Assembly (NCBI GenBank): GCA_964653655.1
Contig: CAZZHG010000010.1
Location: 1 to 64,000, forward strand
DNA length: 64,000 bases
Origin: CAZZHG01 sp964653655
Lineage (GTDB): Bacteria > Bdellovibrionota > FAC87 > UBA2466
Reading direction: 5' to 3'
Part shown: piece by piece, positions 8,643-16,577 of the stretch
Layout: every line of letters starts with the position of its first letter
How positions within the stretch are numbered: position 1 is the stretch's first letter
Notes under the pieces: model-generated
What the model saw: the letters and a program-made list of their open reading frames with translations, nothing else
What the model was told of the DNA's origin: nothing
Databases searched by the model: none
Made by a program: the position numbers and the translations under genes

Positions 8643-9061
8643 CGTTTCACCGCCACGGCTTTCATCTCGATCGCAATCTTACCCGGAAGTGAAGCCACTC
8701 CCAAAGTGGTCCGCGCCGGACGGTGAGTCGGAAAGTACTCGGCGAAGACCTTGTTGTAGGCCTGGAAGTCCTTCATGTCCGTAAGGAACACGTTCACTTC
8801 CAAAACATGCTCGAGGTCGCTTCCCGATCCTTCAAGGACGGTCTTCAAGTTTTCGAGGGTCGCACGGGTCTCGGCCGCGATGTCGTAGCCGATCTTGTTG
8901 CCCTGGGCGTCGAGCTTCAGACCCGGAACTTGATCGGTCTTGAAGTCGCGCGAAGCCATGCCGGAGACGAACACCATCTCCCCGTAGGCCACGGCGTGCG
9001 AATAGTTACCGAGCGGTTTCGGTGCGGCGGGAATCTCGCAGCGTTCGATTTTCTTCGACAC
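8639..9061 (-). CDS. RidA-family protein, probable 2-aminomuconate deaminase
   Basis: 140 residues of the RidA/YjgF/UK114 fold with the conserved Arg in RPARTTLGVASLP. Although generic RidA proteins hydrolyse reactive enamines, the 2-aminomuconate deaminases of nitrobenzoate and aminophenol pathways (NbaF/AmnD) belong to the same superfamily. Here it sits between guaA and the semialdehyde dehydrogenase, so deamination of 2-aminomuconate to 4-oxalocrotonate is the most likely job. The start is GTG, three bases after the guaA stop, with GGGAG in the end of guaA as ribosome binding site. Family is certain; the specific role is inferred. Confidence 0.85.
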   Translation of the reverse strand: MSKKIERCEIPAAPKPLGNYSHAVAYGEMVFVSGMASRDFKTDQVPGLKLDAQGNKIGYDIAAETRATLENLKTVLEGSGSDLEHVLEVNVFLTDMKDFQAYNKVFAEYFPTHRPARTTLGVASLPGKIAIEMKAVAVKR

Positions 9062-9064
9062 GGC

Positions 9065-10606
9065 TCACTCCCATTCGATGGTGGCGGGCGGTTTGGACGA
9101 GATATCGTAAACCACCCGGTTGATCCCCGGCACCTTGTTGATGATGCGATTGGCGACCCGGCCCAGCAAATCCTTGTCGAAATGATACCAATCCGCCGTC
9201 ATGCCGTCCCGGCTGGTCACCGCGCGCAAAGCCACGACCGATTCATAAGTCCGGGCGTCGCCCATGACTCCGACGGCCTTCACGGGCAGCAGCACCACGA
9301 AGGCCTGCCAGATTTTTTCGTACTCGCCGGTGGTGCGAAGCTCGTCGATGAAAATATTGTCCGCTTCCCGAAGTAGATCGAGTCGCTCCGGCGTCACCGC
9401 GCCGAGAATGCGCACCGCAAGGCCCGGTCCGGGGAACGGATGGCGCTGCACCAGGGCCTCGGGAACCCCGAGCTCCCGGCCGAGCGCCCGAACTTCGTCC
9501 TTGAAGAGCTCGCGGAACGGTTCCACGAGTTTCAGCTTCATGTTTTTCGGCAACCCACCCACGTTGTGATGGGTCTTGATGGTATGGCTCGGTCCCTTGA
9601 CCGAAACGCTTTCGATGACGTCGGGATAAAGCGTGCCCTGGGCGAGGAACTTCGCCTTTTTCACGCCTTTGCATTCCTTCTGGAACACTTCGATGAAAGT
9701 CTTGCCGATGATTTTGCGTTTACGCTCCGGATCGGAGACGCCCTTCAACCGGCCGAGGAAAAGCTTGCTCGCGTCGACTACCTTCAATGGGACGCCGATA
9801 CCCTTCAGGAACGCGGCGACTTCCTTCGCTTCGTTTTTGCGCAGTACGCCGTTGTCGACGAGGATCGGCCGGAACCGGTTTCCCAGAATCTTGCCCAGAA
9901 AGACCGCTAGAATCGTGGAGTCCACGCCGCCGCTGATGCCGCCGATTACGACATCGCCTCCGACGGCTTCGAGAATCTCCTTTTTCTTCTGTTCGAGGAA
10001 ATTGGCCATCTTCCAGTCGTTGGAAAGGCCCGCGATGCGGAAAAGAAAGTTGCCCAGAACCGCCATGCCGATGGGCGTATGCGCCACTTCCGGATGGAAC
10101 TGCACGGCGTGGAACTTTCCAAACTCCATGGCCGCGATGGGACATCCCGTGCTTTTCGCCGTGACGGTGGCGCCATCGGGAATCGATTCCACGTGATCGC
10201 CGTGGCTCATCCACACCGGCAGGTGCTCGCCGACTTTGAAGCCGCGAAAGAGCCCGTCGTTCTTCAAAACCTCAATCTGACTGAACCCGTACTCGCGCCC
10301 GCCGCCGCTTTTGATCTTCCCGCCCTTGTGGACGTGGGAAAGAAGCTGCATGCCGTAGCAGATGCCGAGCACCGGAAGCTCGCCCTGCAAAATCGTCTTC
10401 ACGAGCATCGGCGACGTTTTTCCTCCGACGCTGGAAGGACTACCGGAGAGAATCAGCGCTTTGGGTTGTCTCGCCGCCAGTTTTTCAGGCGAAATCGAGT
10501 ACGGCTCTATCTCGCAGTAAACGCCGAGAGACCGAACCGCGCGCGCGATGAGTTGAGTGAATTGGGATCCGAAGTCTAGGATGACGACCGGACAAGGGCT
10601 GCTCAT
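9065..10606 (-). CDS. guaA: GMP synthase (glutamine-hydrolysing)
   Basis: 513 residues, full length. It converts XMP to GMP with glutamine and ATP. The N-terminal class I glutamine amidotransferase domain has the nucleophile C83 in GICYGMQ and the His/Glu pair in FHPEVAHT. The ATP-pyrophosphatase domain has the SGGVDST P-loop. The C-terminal dimerisation domain ends with the usual SKPPATIEWE. Its ATG overlaps the guaB stop by four bases. It is followed after three bases by a catabolic RidA gene rather than by a terminator. Confidence 0.98.
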   Translation of the reverse strand: MSSPCPVVILDFGSQFTQLIARAVRSLGVYCEIEPYSISPEKLAARQPKALILSGSPSSVGGKTSPMLVKTILQGELPVLGICYGMQLLSHVHKGGKIKSGGGREYGFSQIEVLKNDGLFRGFKVGEHLPVWMSHGDHVESIPDGATVTAKSTGCPIAAMEFGKFHAVQFHPEVAHTPIGMAVLGNFLFRIAGLSNDWKMANFLEQKKKEILEAVGGDVVIGGISGGVDSTILAVFLGKILGNRFRPILVDNGVLRKNEAKEVAAFLKGIGVPLKVVDASKLFLGRLKGVSDPERKRKIIGKTFIEVFQKECKGVKKAKFLAQGTLYPDVIESVSVKGPSHTIKTHHNVGGLPKNMKLKLVEPFRELFKDEVRALGRELGVPEALVQRHPFPGPGLAVRILGAVTPERLDLLREADNIFIDELRTTGEYEKIWQAFVVLLPVKAVGVMGDARTYESVVALRAVTSRDGMTADWYHFDKDLLGRVANRIINKVPGINRVVYDISSKPPATIEWE

Positions 10607-12075
10607 ACGTTGGGTCGATAGTTCGGAGCCTCTTTGGTCACGAATACGTCGTGAACGTGGGACTCCTTCAAGCCTTGGTTCGTGATCCGCACGAATTGTG
10701 CGTTATCCCGAAGCTCCTTCAGATTGCGGCAGCCGAGATAACCGAGGCCGGCCTTCACGCCGCCCACGAGCTGGAGGAGAACCTGGGAGAGTTTTCCCTG
10801 GTAAGGCACCATGCCTTCGATTCCTTCCGGAACGAGGGCACTTGCATCGACACTATCCTGACCGTACCGATCGCGGCTTCCCTCGCGCATGGCTTCGATG
10901 GAACCCATGCCTCGGTAGCTTTTGTAGGTACGGCCTTGATAGAAAACCATTTCCCCCGGCGACTCGTCGGTGCCCGCGAAGAGGCCCCCGATCATGACGC
11001 TGTTTGCGCCGGCGGCGAGCGCCTTCACGATATCGCCGGAGAACTTGATGCCTCCGTCGGCGATGAGCATGCGGTTGAACTTACGCGCGACGGGCGCGCA
11101 GTCCATGATGGCGGAAAATTGGGGAATGCCGATACCGGCAACGACTCGTGTGGTGCAGATGGAGCCGGCGCCCATGCCGACCTTAATCGCGTCCGCGCCG
11201 GCCTCGAAGAGGTGGGTCGCGCCTTCGGCGGTCGCGACGTTGCCCGCGATGACCGTGAGCTCGGGGAATTTCTGCTTGATCCATTTCACGACGGTGATCA
11301 CGTTCTTGGAATCGCCGTGGGCCGTATCCACCGTGATGAAATCCACGTCGGTGTCGACGAGAGCTTCCACGCGAGTGTAGGTGTCCTTGCCGGTGCCGCA
11401 AGCGGCGCCGACCCGCAACCGGCCCTTGGAGTCACGGTTCGCGTTCGGATACGAAATATTTTTCTCGATGTCCTTCGTGGTCATGAGGCCCTTCAGCGAG
11501 CCCTGGGCATCGACCACCGGAAGCTTTTCGATCCGGTGCTTGTGCATGAGGCGTTTCGCCTCTTCCATCGTCGTATTTTCTTTGACGGTTACGAGCTTCG
11601 GGCCGGGAGTCATGATCTCCGACATCGCCCGATCCAAGTTTTCTTCAAAGCGCAAATCCCGGTTCGTCACGAGACCGATAAGCTTGTTTTGGGCATCCAG
11701 AATGGGAAGACCGGAAATCCCGAACTTCTCGAGCTGGGCCTTCGCCTCGCGCACGGTCTGGTCCGGGCGCATGGTGACCGGATCGACGATCATCCCGCTC
11801 TCGCTTTTCTTCACCTTCTCGACCTGAAGGGCCTGATTCTCGGGAGTGAGGTTGCGGTGGATGACGCCGGCACCGCCCGCGCGAGCCAGCGCAATGGCGG
11901 TATTCGCCTCGGTAACCTTATCCATGGCCGACGACAGGATCGGAATCTTCATTCCGATGTTGGGTGCGATGAAACTTTCGAGATTCACCTCGGGAGGCGT
12001 GATCTCGGAGTACCGCGGAACCAGGAGTATGTCGTCGAAGGTAAGAGTTTCTCGGAGTGGGGTCTTATCTGGCAT
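10603..12075 (-). CDS. guaB: IMP dehydrogenase
   Basis: 490 residues. It oxidises IMP to XMP, the first committed step of GMP synthesis. It begins with the family's TLTFDDILLVPRYSE, carries paired CBS domains around residues 90-200 and has the catalytic Cys in GSICTTRVVAG and the YRGMGS flap. The frame continues upstream to 12159, but the ATG at 12075 matches the normal N-terminus, and a good promoter lies inside the upstream extension. It is the first gene of the transcription unit that continues into the kynurenine pathway genes. Confidence 0.97.
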   Translation of the reverse strand: MPDKTPLRETLTFDDILLVPRYSEITPPEVNLESFIAPNIGMKIPILSSAMDKVTEANTAIALARAGGAGVIHRNLTPENQALQVEKVKKSESGMIVDPVTMRPDQTVREAKAQLEKFGISGLPILDAQNKLIGLVTNRDLRFEENLDRAMSEIMTPGPKLVTVKENTTMEEAKRLMHKHRIEKLPVVDAQGSLKGLMTTKDIEKNISYPNANRDSKGRLRVGAACGTGKDTYTRVEALVDTDVDFITVDTAHGDSKNVITVVKWIKQKFPELTVIAGNVATAEGATHLFEAGADAIKVGMGAGSICTTRVVAGIGIPQFSAIMDCAPVARKFNRMLIADGGIKFSGDIVKALAAGANSVMIGGLFAGTDESPGEMVFYQGRTYKSYRGMGSIEAMREGSRDRYGQDSVDASALVPEGIEGMVPYQGKLSQVLLQLVGGVKAGLGYLGCRNLKELRDNAQFVRITNQGLKESHVHDVFVTKEAPNYRPNV

Positions 12076-12099
12076 CAAATAGGTTCCCGAAGTTGTCGT

Positions 12100-12129
12100 C
12101 TTATACGCGAAATCTCCCCTTGGGGTCAA
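12100..12129 (-). promoter_or_regulatory. Sigma-70-type promoter of the guaB-guaA-kyn transcription unit
   Basis: On the minus strand TTGACC (12129-12124) is followed by TATAAG (12105-12100), an 18-base spacer, or by GTATAA at 17 bases. The predicted transcript would start about 18 bases before the guaB ATG at 12075. This excludes the longer upstream reading-frame start. Confidence 0.6.
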
Positions 12130-12215
12130 GATAGCCTCCCCGGGTCGTTTTTCCGACACAACCCCCTGAGATTCCGCCGATCTTTCGGATATACTCTTTC
12201 CAACCCGGAAGCCCG

Positions 12216-13007
12216 ATGCCTACCCAGGAAACCGTCCCGAACGCTCCCGACCGCCGAATCCGATCCGCCATCGCCTTGAGCGTCGTGATGCCTTGTTACA
12301 ACGAGGCGGATCACATCGAGGAAACGCTGCGCGCATGGACCGATTTCCTCAAGGACGAGGTCGAAAGCTTCGAAATCCTCGTCGTCAACGACGGCTCGAC
12401 CGACGGTACCGGCCGGGTGCTGGATCGAATCCGCAAGGAAACGCCCACTCTGCGTGTCATCCACCAGCTGAACGGGGGCAAGGAAGCCGCCCTCCGCCGG
12501 GGCTACGAGGCGGCACGAGGCACCTACATCTTGCAGACGGAGTCGAACGGCCGCTTCGATCCGGCCGATTTCGTACCCTTTTGGGAAAACCGCTCTCCGG
12601 ACACCTTGCTGCTGGCGCGGCGGGATCTCCCCCGTGAAGGCTGGCTGTACCAGGCCCAGGGCCGTTCGGTGCGCGCTCTGGTGAAGTTGCTCTTTGGCGC
12701 CGAATGGCAGGAGCCCGAGGCTCCGTTCCGCTTGATTTCCCGCACCTGCCTTCAAAGCCACCTGTCGAGGCTCCCACGGGGCTTCGCCCAGGTGAACCTG
12801 GGCCTGACGCTGCTCGCCCACATGGACAACCCGGGCGGAATCCGGGAGCTGGCGGTACCCTACCGCTTCCGTACCGGACCGCGTCGTAGAGTCTCCCTAT
12901 GGTGGCTCGCCGGCACGCTGGTCCACTTGAGCTTTGACCTCGCCCACCTTCGGCTCAGCCTGCTCCGGCCGAAGCTTGCCGCGCAGCCCGCCGCCCACGC
13001 CAACTAA
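12216..13007 (+). CDS. Family 2 glycosyltransferase with altered DxD motif
   Basis: 263 residues with a GT-A fold. LSVVMPCYNE near residue 21 and NDGSTDGTG near 58 are the nucleotide-sugar binding elements of dolichol-phosphate-mannose-synthase-like GT2 enzymes. The position where relatives have QTDSDGQF reads QTESNGRF here (about 107-114), so neither Asp of the metal-binding motif is kept in its usual form. No clear transmembrane tail is present, although a hydrophobic WWLAGTLVHLSF stretch lies near residue 230. The gene is divergent from guaB. A TATACT -10-like hexamer lies at 12190-12195. The sugar donor and acceptor are unknown. Confidence 0.8.
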   Translation: MPTQETVPNAPDRRIRSAIALSVVMPCYNEADHIEETLRAWTDFLKDEVESFEILVVNDGSTDGTGRVLDRIRKETPTLRVIHQLNGGKEAALRRGYEAARGTYILQTESNGRFDPADFVPFWENRSPDTLLLARRDLPREGWLYQAQGRSVRALVKLLFGAEWQEPEAPFRLISRTCLQSHLSRLPRGFAQVNLGLTLLAHMDNPGGIRELAVPYRFRTGPRRRVSLWWLAGTLVHLSFDLAHLRLSLLRPKLAAQPAAHAN

Positions 13008-13072
13008 CCCTTAACTTCCGGATAGATTCCGCCGATATGGATTTAGACGCCTAATAGGAGTCGGAAACTTCT

Positions 13073-13468
13073 ATGCCGAAAAAGCCAAAAGCTACCCCGT
13101 CCACGAAACCGGCCAAAGCAGCGAAAGCCGCGGCGAAGCCCACAACTTCGAAGACCAAGATCTGCGCCCACAGCCGCTGCAAAAGCCCCGCGACCTCCGA
13201 CGGCTACTGCCGCCTTCACTATCTTCTGCACTGGAGAGAGCTGAAATCGGATCAGAAAGACAAAGCCGAGAAGCGTCTCGACTCCTACATCGACCGCCTC
13301 ATGAAGAAGTACCCGGGCGAGTACATGGACAAGATCAAGGAGTCTCTCGAGAGCGAAGAGAAGTTCAAGGAAGCCATGCAGGAAGTCGACCTGGAGGTCG
13401 AAGGCGATGGCGAATCCGATCGCGAGCTTCTCGAAAAACTCGCCCGCAACGTCAAAATTGGGGAGTAA
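13073..13468 (+). CDS. Small lysine-rich protein with one zinc-binding-like motif
   Basis: 131 residues, not assigned to a known function. The first 27 residues are a Lys/Ala/Pro/Thr-rich tail like those of nucleic-acid-binding proteins. A compact C-x4-C-x7-C-x2-H motif follows (CAHSRCKSPATSDGYCRLH, about residues 31-49) that could hold one zinc. The remainder is a charged helical region ending in an acidic tail. AGGAG lies 12 bases before the ATG. Its 3' end overlaps the converging C25 protease gene by 17 bases. Codon use and the Shine-Dalgarno site support a real gene; RNA or ribosome binding is only a guess. Confidence 0.65.
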   Translation: MPKKPKATPSTKPAKAAKAAAKPTTSKTKICAHSRCKSPATSDGYCRLHYLLHWRELKSDQKDKAEKRLDSYIDRLMKKYPGEYMDKIKESLESEEKFKEAMQEVDLEVEGDGESDRELLEKLARNVKIGE

Positions 13469-15632
13469 CGGGCTGGCTCGCCCCGAACCACGCTTGCCGT
13501 TCCACCGGCACACCCTTCGTATTCTCTAACTTCAGTAGATAAACACCGCTCGCGGTCTCCGCGTCCGGCTCGTACTTCCACGTCGCGATTCCCGGCCCGA
13601 AAGTCTTCGTGGCGATCACCTTCTCCTGGTCGCGAGCGCGGTCGACTTTGAAGAGAGTCGCCTTCACGCCCTCACCCGCGTCGAGGTTGAGCGGGAAAAC
13701 CGGGCTCACGTCTTCGGCGAGATTGAAGTAGGGAAAACCCGTCGGGGGCGCGGGACGAGGAAACACCGTTCCCAGCCGGGCACCGGGCCCGCCCCTGGAG
13801 AACTTCCGTCTGGGCAACATGGGCACGACCGGATCGCCCAGCAGTTCCTGGTTCAGCACCGTCCACAAATGCGACTCGTCTGAGAGATTGTTTCCCGCTC
13901 CGGCCACATACTTCTGAAGCGCTTTCAAAACCAGATCCCCTGCCCGGCCTTCGGTTTCCGTGTGATAGCTGCGGAGGAACGTATCCATGAGCTGCAAGCC
14001 GTAAGTGCTTCCGGTGAGCACCAGATTGCCCGAAGGATCGAGCTGATAGAGCGGATTACCGAGCGCCGGGCGCGCGGAACCGAGAAATCCCACGGCGCCC
14101 GCCTGCGATTTCAAGAGCGCCATGCCGACCGACTCATCGCCGGAGGAAGACGGCCCGAAGGCGCTTCCGTCGACGAGAGCCCGATCGAACGCTCCGTTCG
14201 TGCAGGCGATGGTGACGAGAAAAGGATTGATGCGGTCACGGGCCGGCTTTGCCGCCTTCACTTCCGCCGAAGAAACGAACTCACGCTCCACGTACCACTC
14301 GTTGCCCCGTCCGTGGTCGAGGTAATAGACCACCTTCGCGCGCTGAGGGCCGCTCACGAGACGCATGGTCTGCGCCTTGGTGAAAGAGCCGTTGGTGCGG
14401 AAGTACTTTTCGACTCCGTTCCAATTCAACGTCTTGTCGGAAAGCACGCGCAACGCGCCCAGCTCACCGATGTAGGCGTACCCGCGGAATGCCTTGCCCC
14501 CGTACAGAGCCAGCTCCGGCCCGGGCTCTTCGCCCGATTGAAGCCACGTTCGGATTTTCGTCAGGTGGTTGTCGACTTCCGAGTTCGTCGTGTACGGAAG
14601 CCGGCCGACGGCGACTTTGGGCGCGAGACATTTTCCGTCGGCGCCGTAGCAGGCGTCCGTCACGCCCCAGTTGGGGCCGAACGCGCCCCGGATCGAAAAA
14701 TAGTAGCTCGGCGGGACGATGGTGGCGTCCCCGAGAATGGTCACGTACCGAAGTTTTTTCCCGGCCGCGAATTGCTTCCACAGATAGCCAATCAATCGGC
14801 GGGAAAGATCATAGTGGTAGCCCGCGCCGGTCGCCGCATCGTAGGGCAAAATGCCTTCCGTGTTTTCCTTGTCCTTGTAGCCGTCCGGCAGTTCGGTTTC
14901 GGCGACAGGAGCTTCTTTCGCGAGACTCTCCACCAACAGGACTTCGGCGTCGACGCCGAGGGAATCCCTGTGAAACAGTTTCAATTTCTCGGCGCCTTCG
15001 GCGAGAGCCTTCGTCGTGACGATAAGCGATTCAGGTCCCTTCTCGGAGGGCACGTAAAACACGTGGCGCTTGGTAACGAAGTCGAGGGCGAAATCACAGC
15101 CTCGGATGGTGACCAGCTCCTTAGATTCCCGATCGTACTGAACGGGGTAAAAGGAAACCCAAAGCTCGCTGCCCACGACCTTGGACTCGAAAAACTTGCC
15201 GGGATAATAGCGGCCTCGGGCCGGCGCCACGAACTGCATGGGCTGCGGACCCCAGGTGTAGGGGGCCTCGCCGAGGGAGATCTGGGGAACCGGCTCGGAC
15301 CGTTCCACGGAAACCTTGGAGAGCGAGACAATGGGCTCCATGCCCGGGGGAAGCGCGTACTTCCTCACGACCACCGGAAGCTGGGGCATGCCTTCGGCCG
15401 CGAAGAACTCCGCCTCGCCGAAGGAGATATGGCCGGCACCGCCGGCGCCCATTCTAAAATCGGGCGCTATAAAGGAGAGGGTCTCGGTGACCGCGGGCGG
15501 AGTTTGGAGAGTGCTTCCGCGGGTGGGAAGATCGAATTCGTTTGGAAGACTGGCCGCTCGAAACGAAAGGGCAAAAGCCCCGGAAGCCCACCCGAGGAGC
15601 GAGAGCAACGTGCACTGACGCCAAAAACCCAT
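13452..15632 (-). CDS. Secreted gingipain-type cysteine peptidase (family C25)
   Basis: About 726 residues. The chosen ATG at 15632 has GGGGG six bases upstream and begins a clean signal peptide (MGFWRQCTLLSLLGWASGA). An in-frame ATG lies six codons earlier. The central region matches C25: a prodomain-like start, ILGDATIVPP, PKVAVGRLPYTTNSE, then the catalytic His in YYLDHGRGNEW and Cys in TIACTNGAFD about 37 residues later. An Ig-like C-terminal domain follows. C25 enzymes are usually secreted Arg/Lys-specific proteases. No clear type IX secretion signal domain was seen, so the export route past the inner membrane is open. Confidence 0.85.
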   Translation of the reverse strand: MGFWRQCTLLSLLGWASGAFALSFRAASLPNEFDLPTRGSTLQTPPAVTETLSFIAPDFRMGAGGAGHISFGEAEFFAAEGMPQLPVVVRKYALPPGMEPIVSLSKVSVERSEPVPQISLGEAPYTWGPQPMQFVAPARGRYYPGKFFESKVVGSELWVSFYPVQYDRESKELVTIRGCDFALDFVTKRHVFYVPSEKGPESLIVTTKALAEGAEKLKLFHRDSLGVDAEVLLVESLAKEAPVAETELPDGYKDKENTEGILPYDAATGAGYHYDLSRRLIGYLWKQFAAGKKLRYVTILGDATIVPPSYYFSIRGAFGPNWGVTDACYGADGKCLAPKVAVGRLPYTTNSEVDNHLTKIRTWLQSGEEPGPELALYGGKAFRGYAYIGELGALRVLSDKTLNWNGVEKYFRTNGSFTKAQTMRLVSGPQRAKVVYYLDHGRGNEWYVEREFVSSAEVKAAKPARDRINPFLVTIACTNGAFDRALVDGSAFGPSSSGDESVGMALLKSQAGAVGFLGSARPALGNPLYQLDPSGNLVLTGSTYGLQLMDTFLRSYHTETEGRAGDLVLKALQKYVAGAGNNLSDESHLWTVLNQELLGDPVVPMLPRRKFSRGGPGARLGTVFPRPAPPTGFPYFNLAEDVSPVFPLNLDAGEGVKATLFKVDRARDQEKVIATKTFGPGIATWKYEPDAETASGVYLLKLENTKGVPVERQAWFGASQPVTPQF

Positions 15633-15754
15633 GACTAACCCCCAACCCATTCGAAGCTAGTTCACTCCAACCCCTTAAAAAGCCAAAGAGAAACGAGGGG
15701 TTTCGACGCTTTACGTTAATTTTTGTTAATCTCAGGAGGGCCCATCTTTGCCCC

Positions 15755-15784
15755 TTGCCCACGGGAGCGGCGCCAAGCTATAAG
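15755..15784 (+). promoter_or_regulatory. Probable promoter of the lone rplC
   Basis: TTGCCC (15755-15760), an 18-base spacer and TATAAG (15779-15784) would start a transcript near 15791 and leave a leader of about 73 bases before rplC. It is the only convincing pair in the 231-base gap between the divergent C25 protease gene and rplC, and it indicates that rplC is transcribed on its own. Confidence 0.5.
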
Positions 15785-15863
15785 CGGAGCTTCTTGTAGG
15801 TGGGTAAAGTTCCTCCTCGCATTAGGCGGGTCGGAAGACTTCCCGTAGCTGTGAAGGTTCCAA

Positions 15864-16535
15864 ATGAAAAAGCTCGCCATCCTCGGCCGTAAGGTCGGAA
15901 TGACCCAAATTTTTGATGAAGTCGGTAACTTGGTCCCCGTGACCGTGGTGGACACCACTGGTTGCGTCGTCACTCAGCTCAAGACGAAAGAGAACGACGG
16001 CTACGCCGCCGTTCAGCTCGGCATCGGCGAGCGCAAGCCGCAAAACGTTTTGAAGTCCGAAGCGGGTCACTTCAAGAAGGCCAACACGGCCGCGAAGACG
16101 GACCTCCTCGAAGTCCGCCTCGAAGAAGGCGAAACGCCGACCGTCGCTCTCGGAGCCACCCTCAACTGCGCCATGTTTCAAAAGGGCGACCGGGTGGACG
16201 TGAAGGGAGTGAGCAAAGGTAAGGGCTTCCAGGGTCCGCTCAAGCGCCACAACTTCGCGGGTAAGGACGCCGGTCACGGTACGTCCAAGTACTTCCGCCA
16301 CGTCGGTTCGATCGGTATGCACACGTACCCGGGCCGTGTGTTCAAGGGCAAGAAGATGCCCGGCCGCATGGGCACGGACAACGTCACCGTCCAGAGCATG
16401 CTGGTGGTCGATGCGAAGGCCGACGAGAACCTGATTCTGCTCCGGGGCGGAATCCCCGGCGGAAAACGCTCCGTCGTTTATCTCCAGCAAGCCGTGAAGC
16501 GCAAGCTCACCGGCGAGCGGTCGCTCACGAAGTAA
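15864..16535 (+). CDS. rplC: 50S ribosomal protein L3
   Basis: 223 residues, the normal length of bacterial L3, an early-assembly protein that reaches the peptidyl-transferase centre. It has the family start KKLAILGRKVGMTQIFDE and the signature GSIGMHTYPGRVFKGKKMPG. The residue after GSIG, a methylated Gln in E. coli, is Met here. L3 normally sits second in the S10 operon (rpsJ-rplC-rplD). Here it stands alone between a secreted protease and a diheme protein, with its own likely promoter. It could be a relocated single copy or a second copy; this window cannot tell. Confidence 0.95.
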   Translation: MKKLAILGRKVGMTQIFDEVGNLVPVTVVDTTGCVVTQLKTKENDGYAAVQLGIGERKPQNVLKSEAGHFKKANTAAKTDLLEVRLEEGETPTVALGATLNCAMFQKGDRVDVKGVSKGKGFQGPLKRHNFAGKDAGHGTSKYFRHVGSIGMHTYPGRVFKGKKMPGRMGTDNVTVQSMLVVDAKADENLILLRGGIPGGKRSVVYLQQAVKRKLTGERSLTK

Positions 16536-16577
16536 GGGTTGAACCGGAACCTCGGTTTTGGGTAGATACCTGCCCCA

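Noticed and set aside
12076..12159. N-terminal extension of guaB
   Set aside because: It contains the -35/-10 promoter and has no IMP dehydrogenase similarity.
14489..15019. Long plus-strand frames inside the C25 protease gene and similar antisense frames throughout
   Set aside because: High G+C produces long open shadows; they have Arg/Pro-rich low-complexity translations and no ribosome sites.
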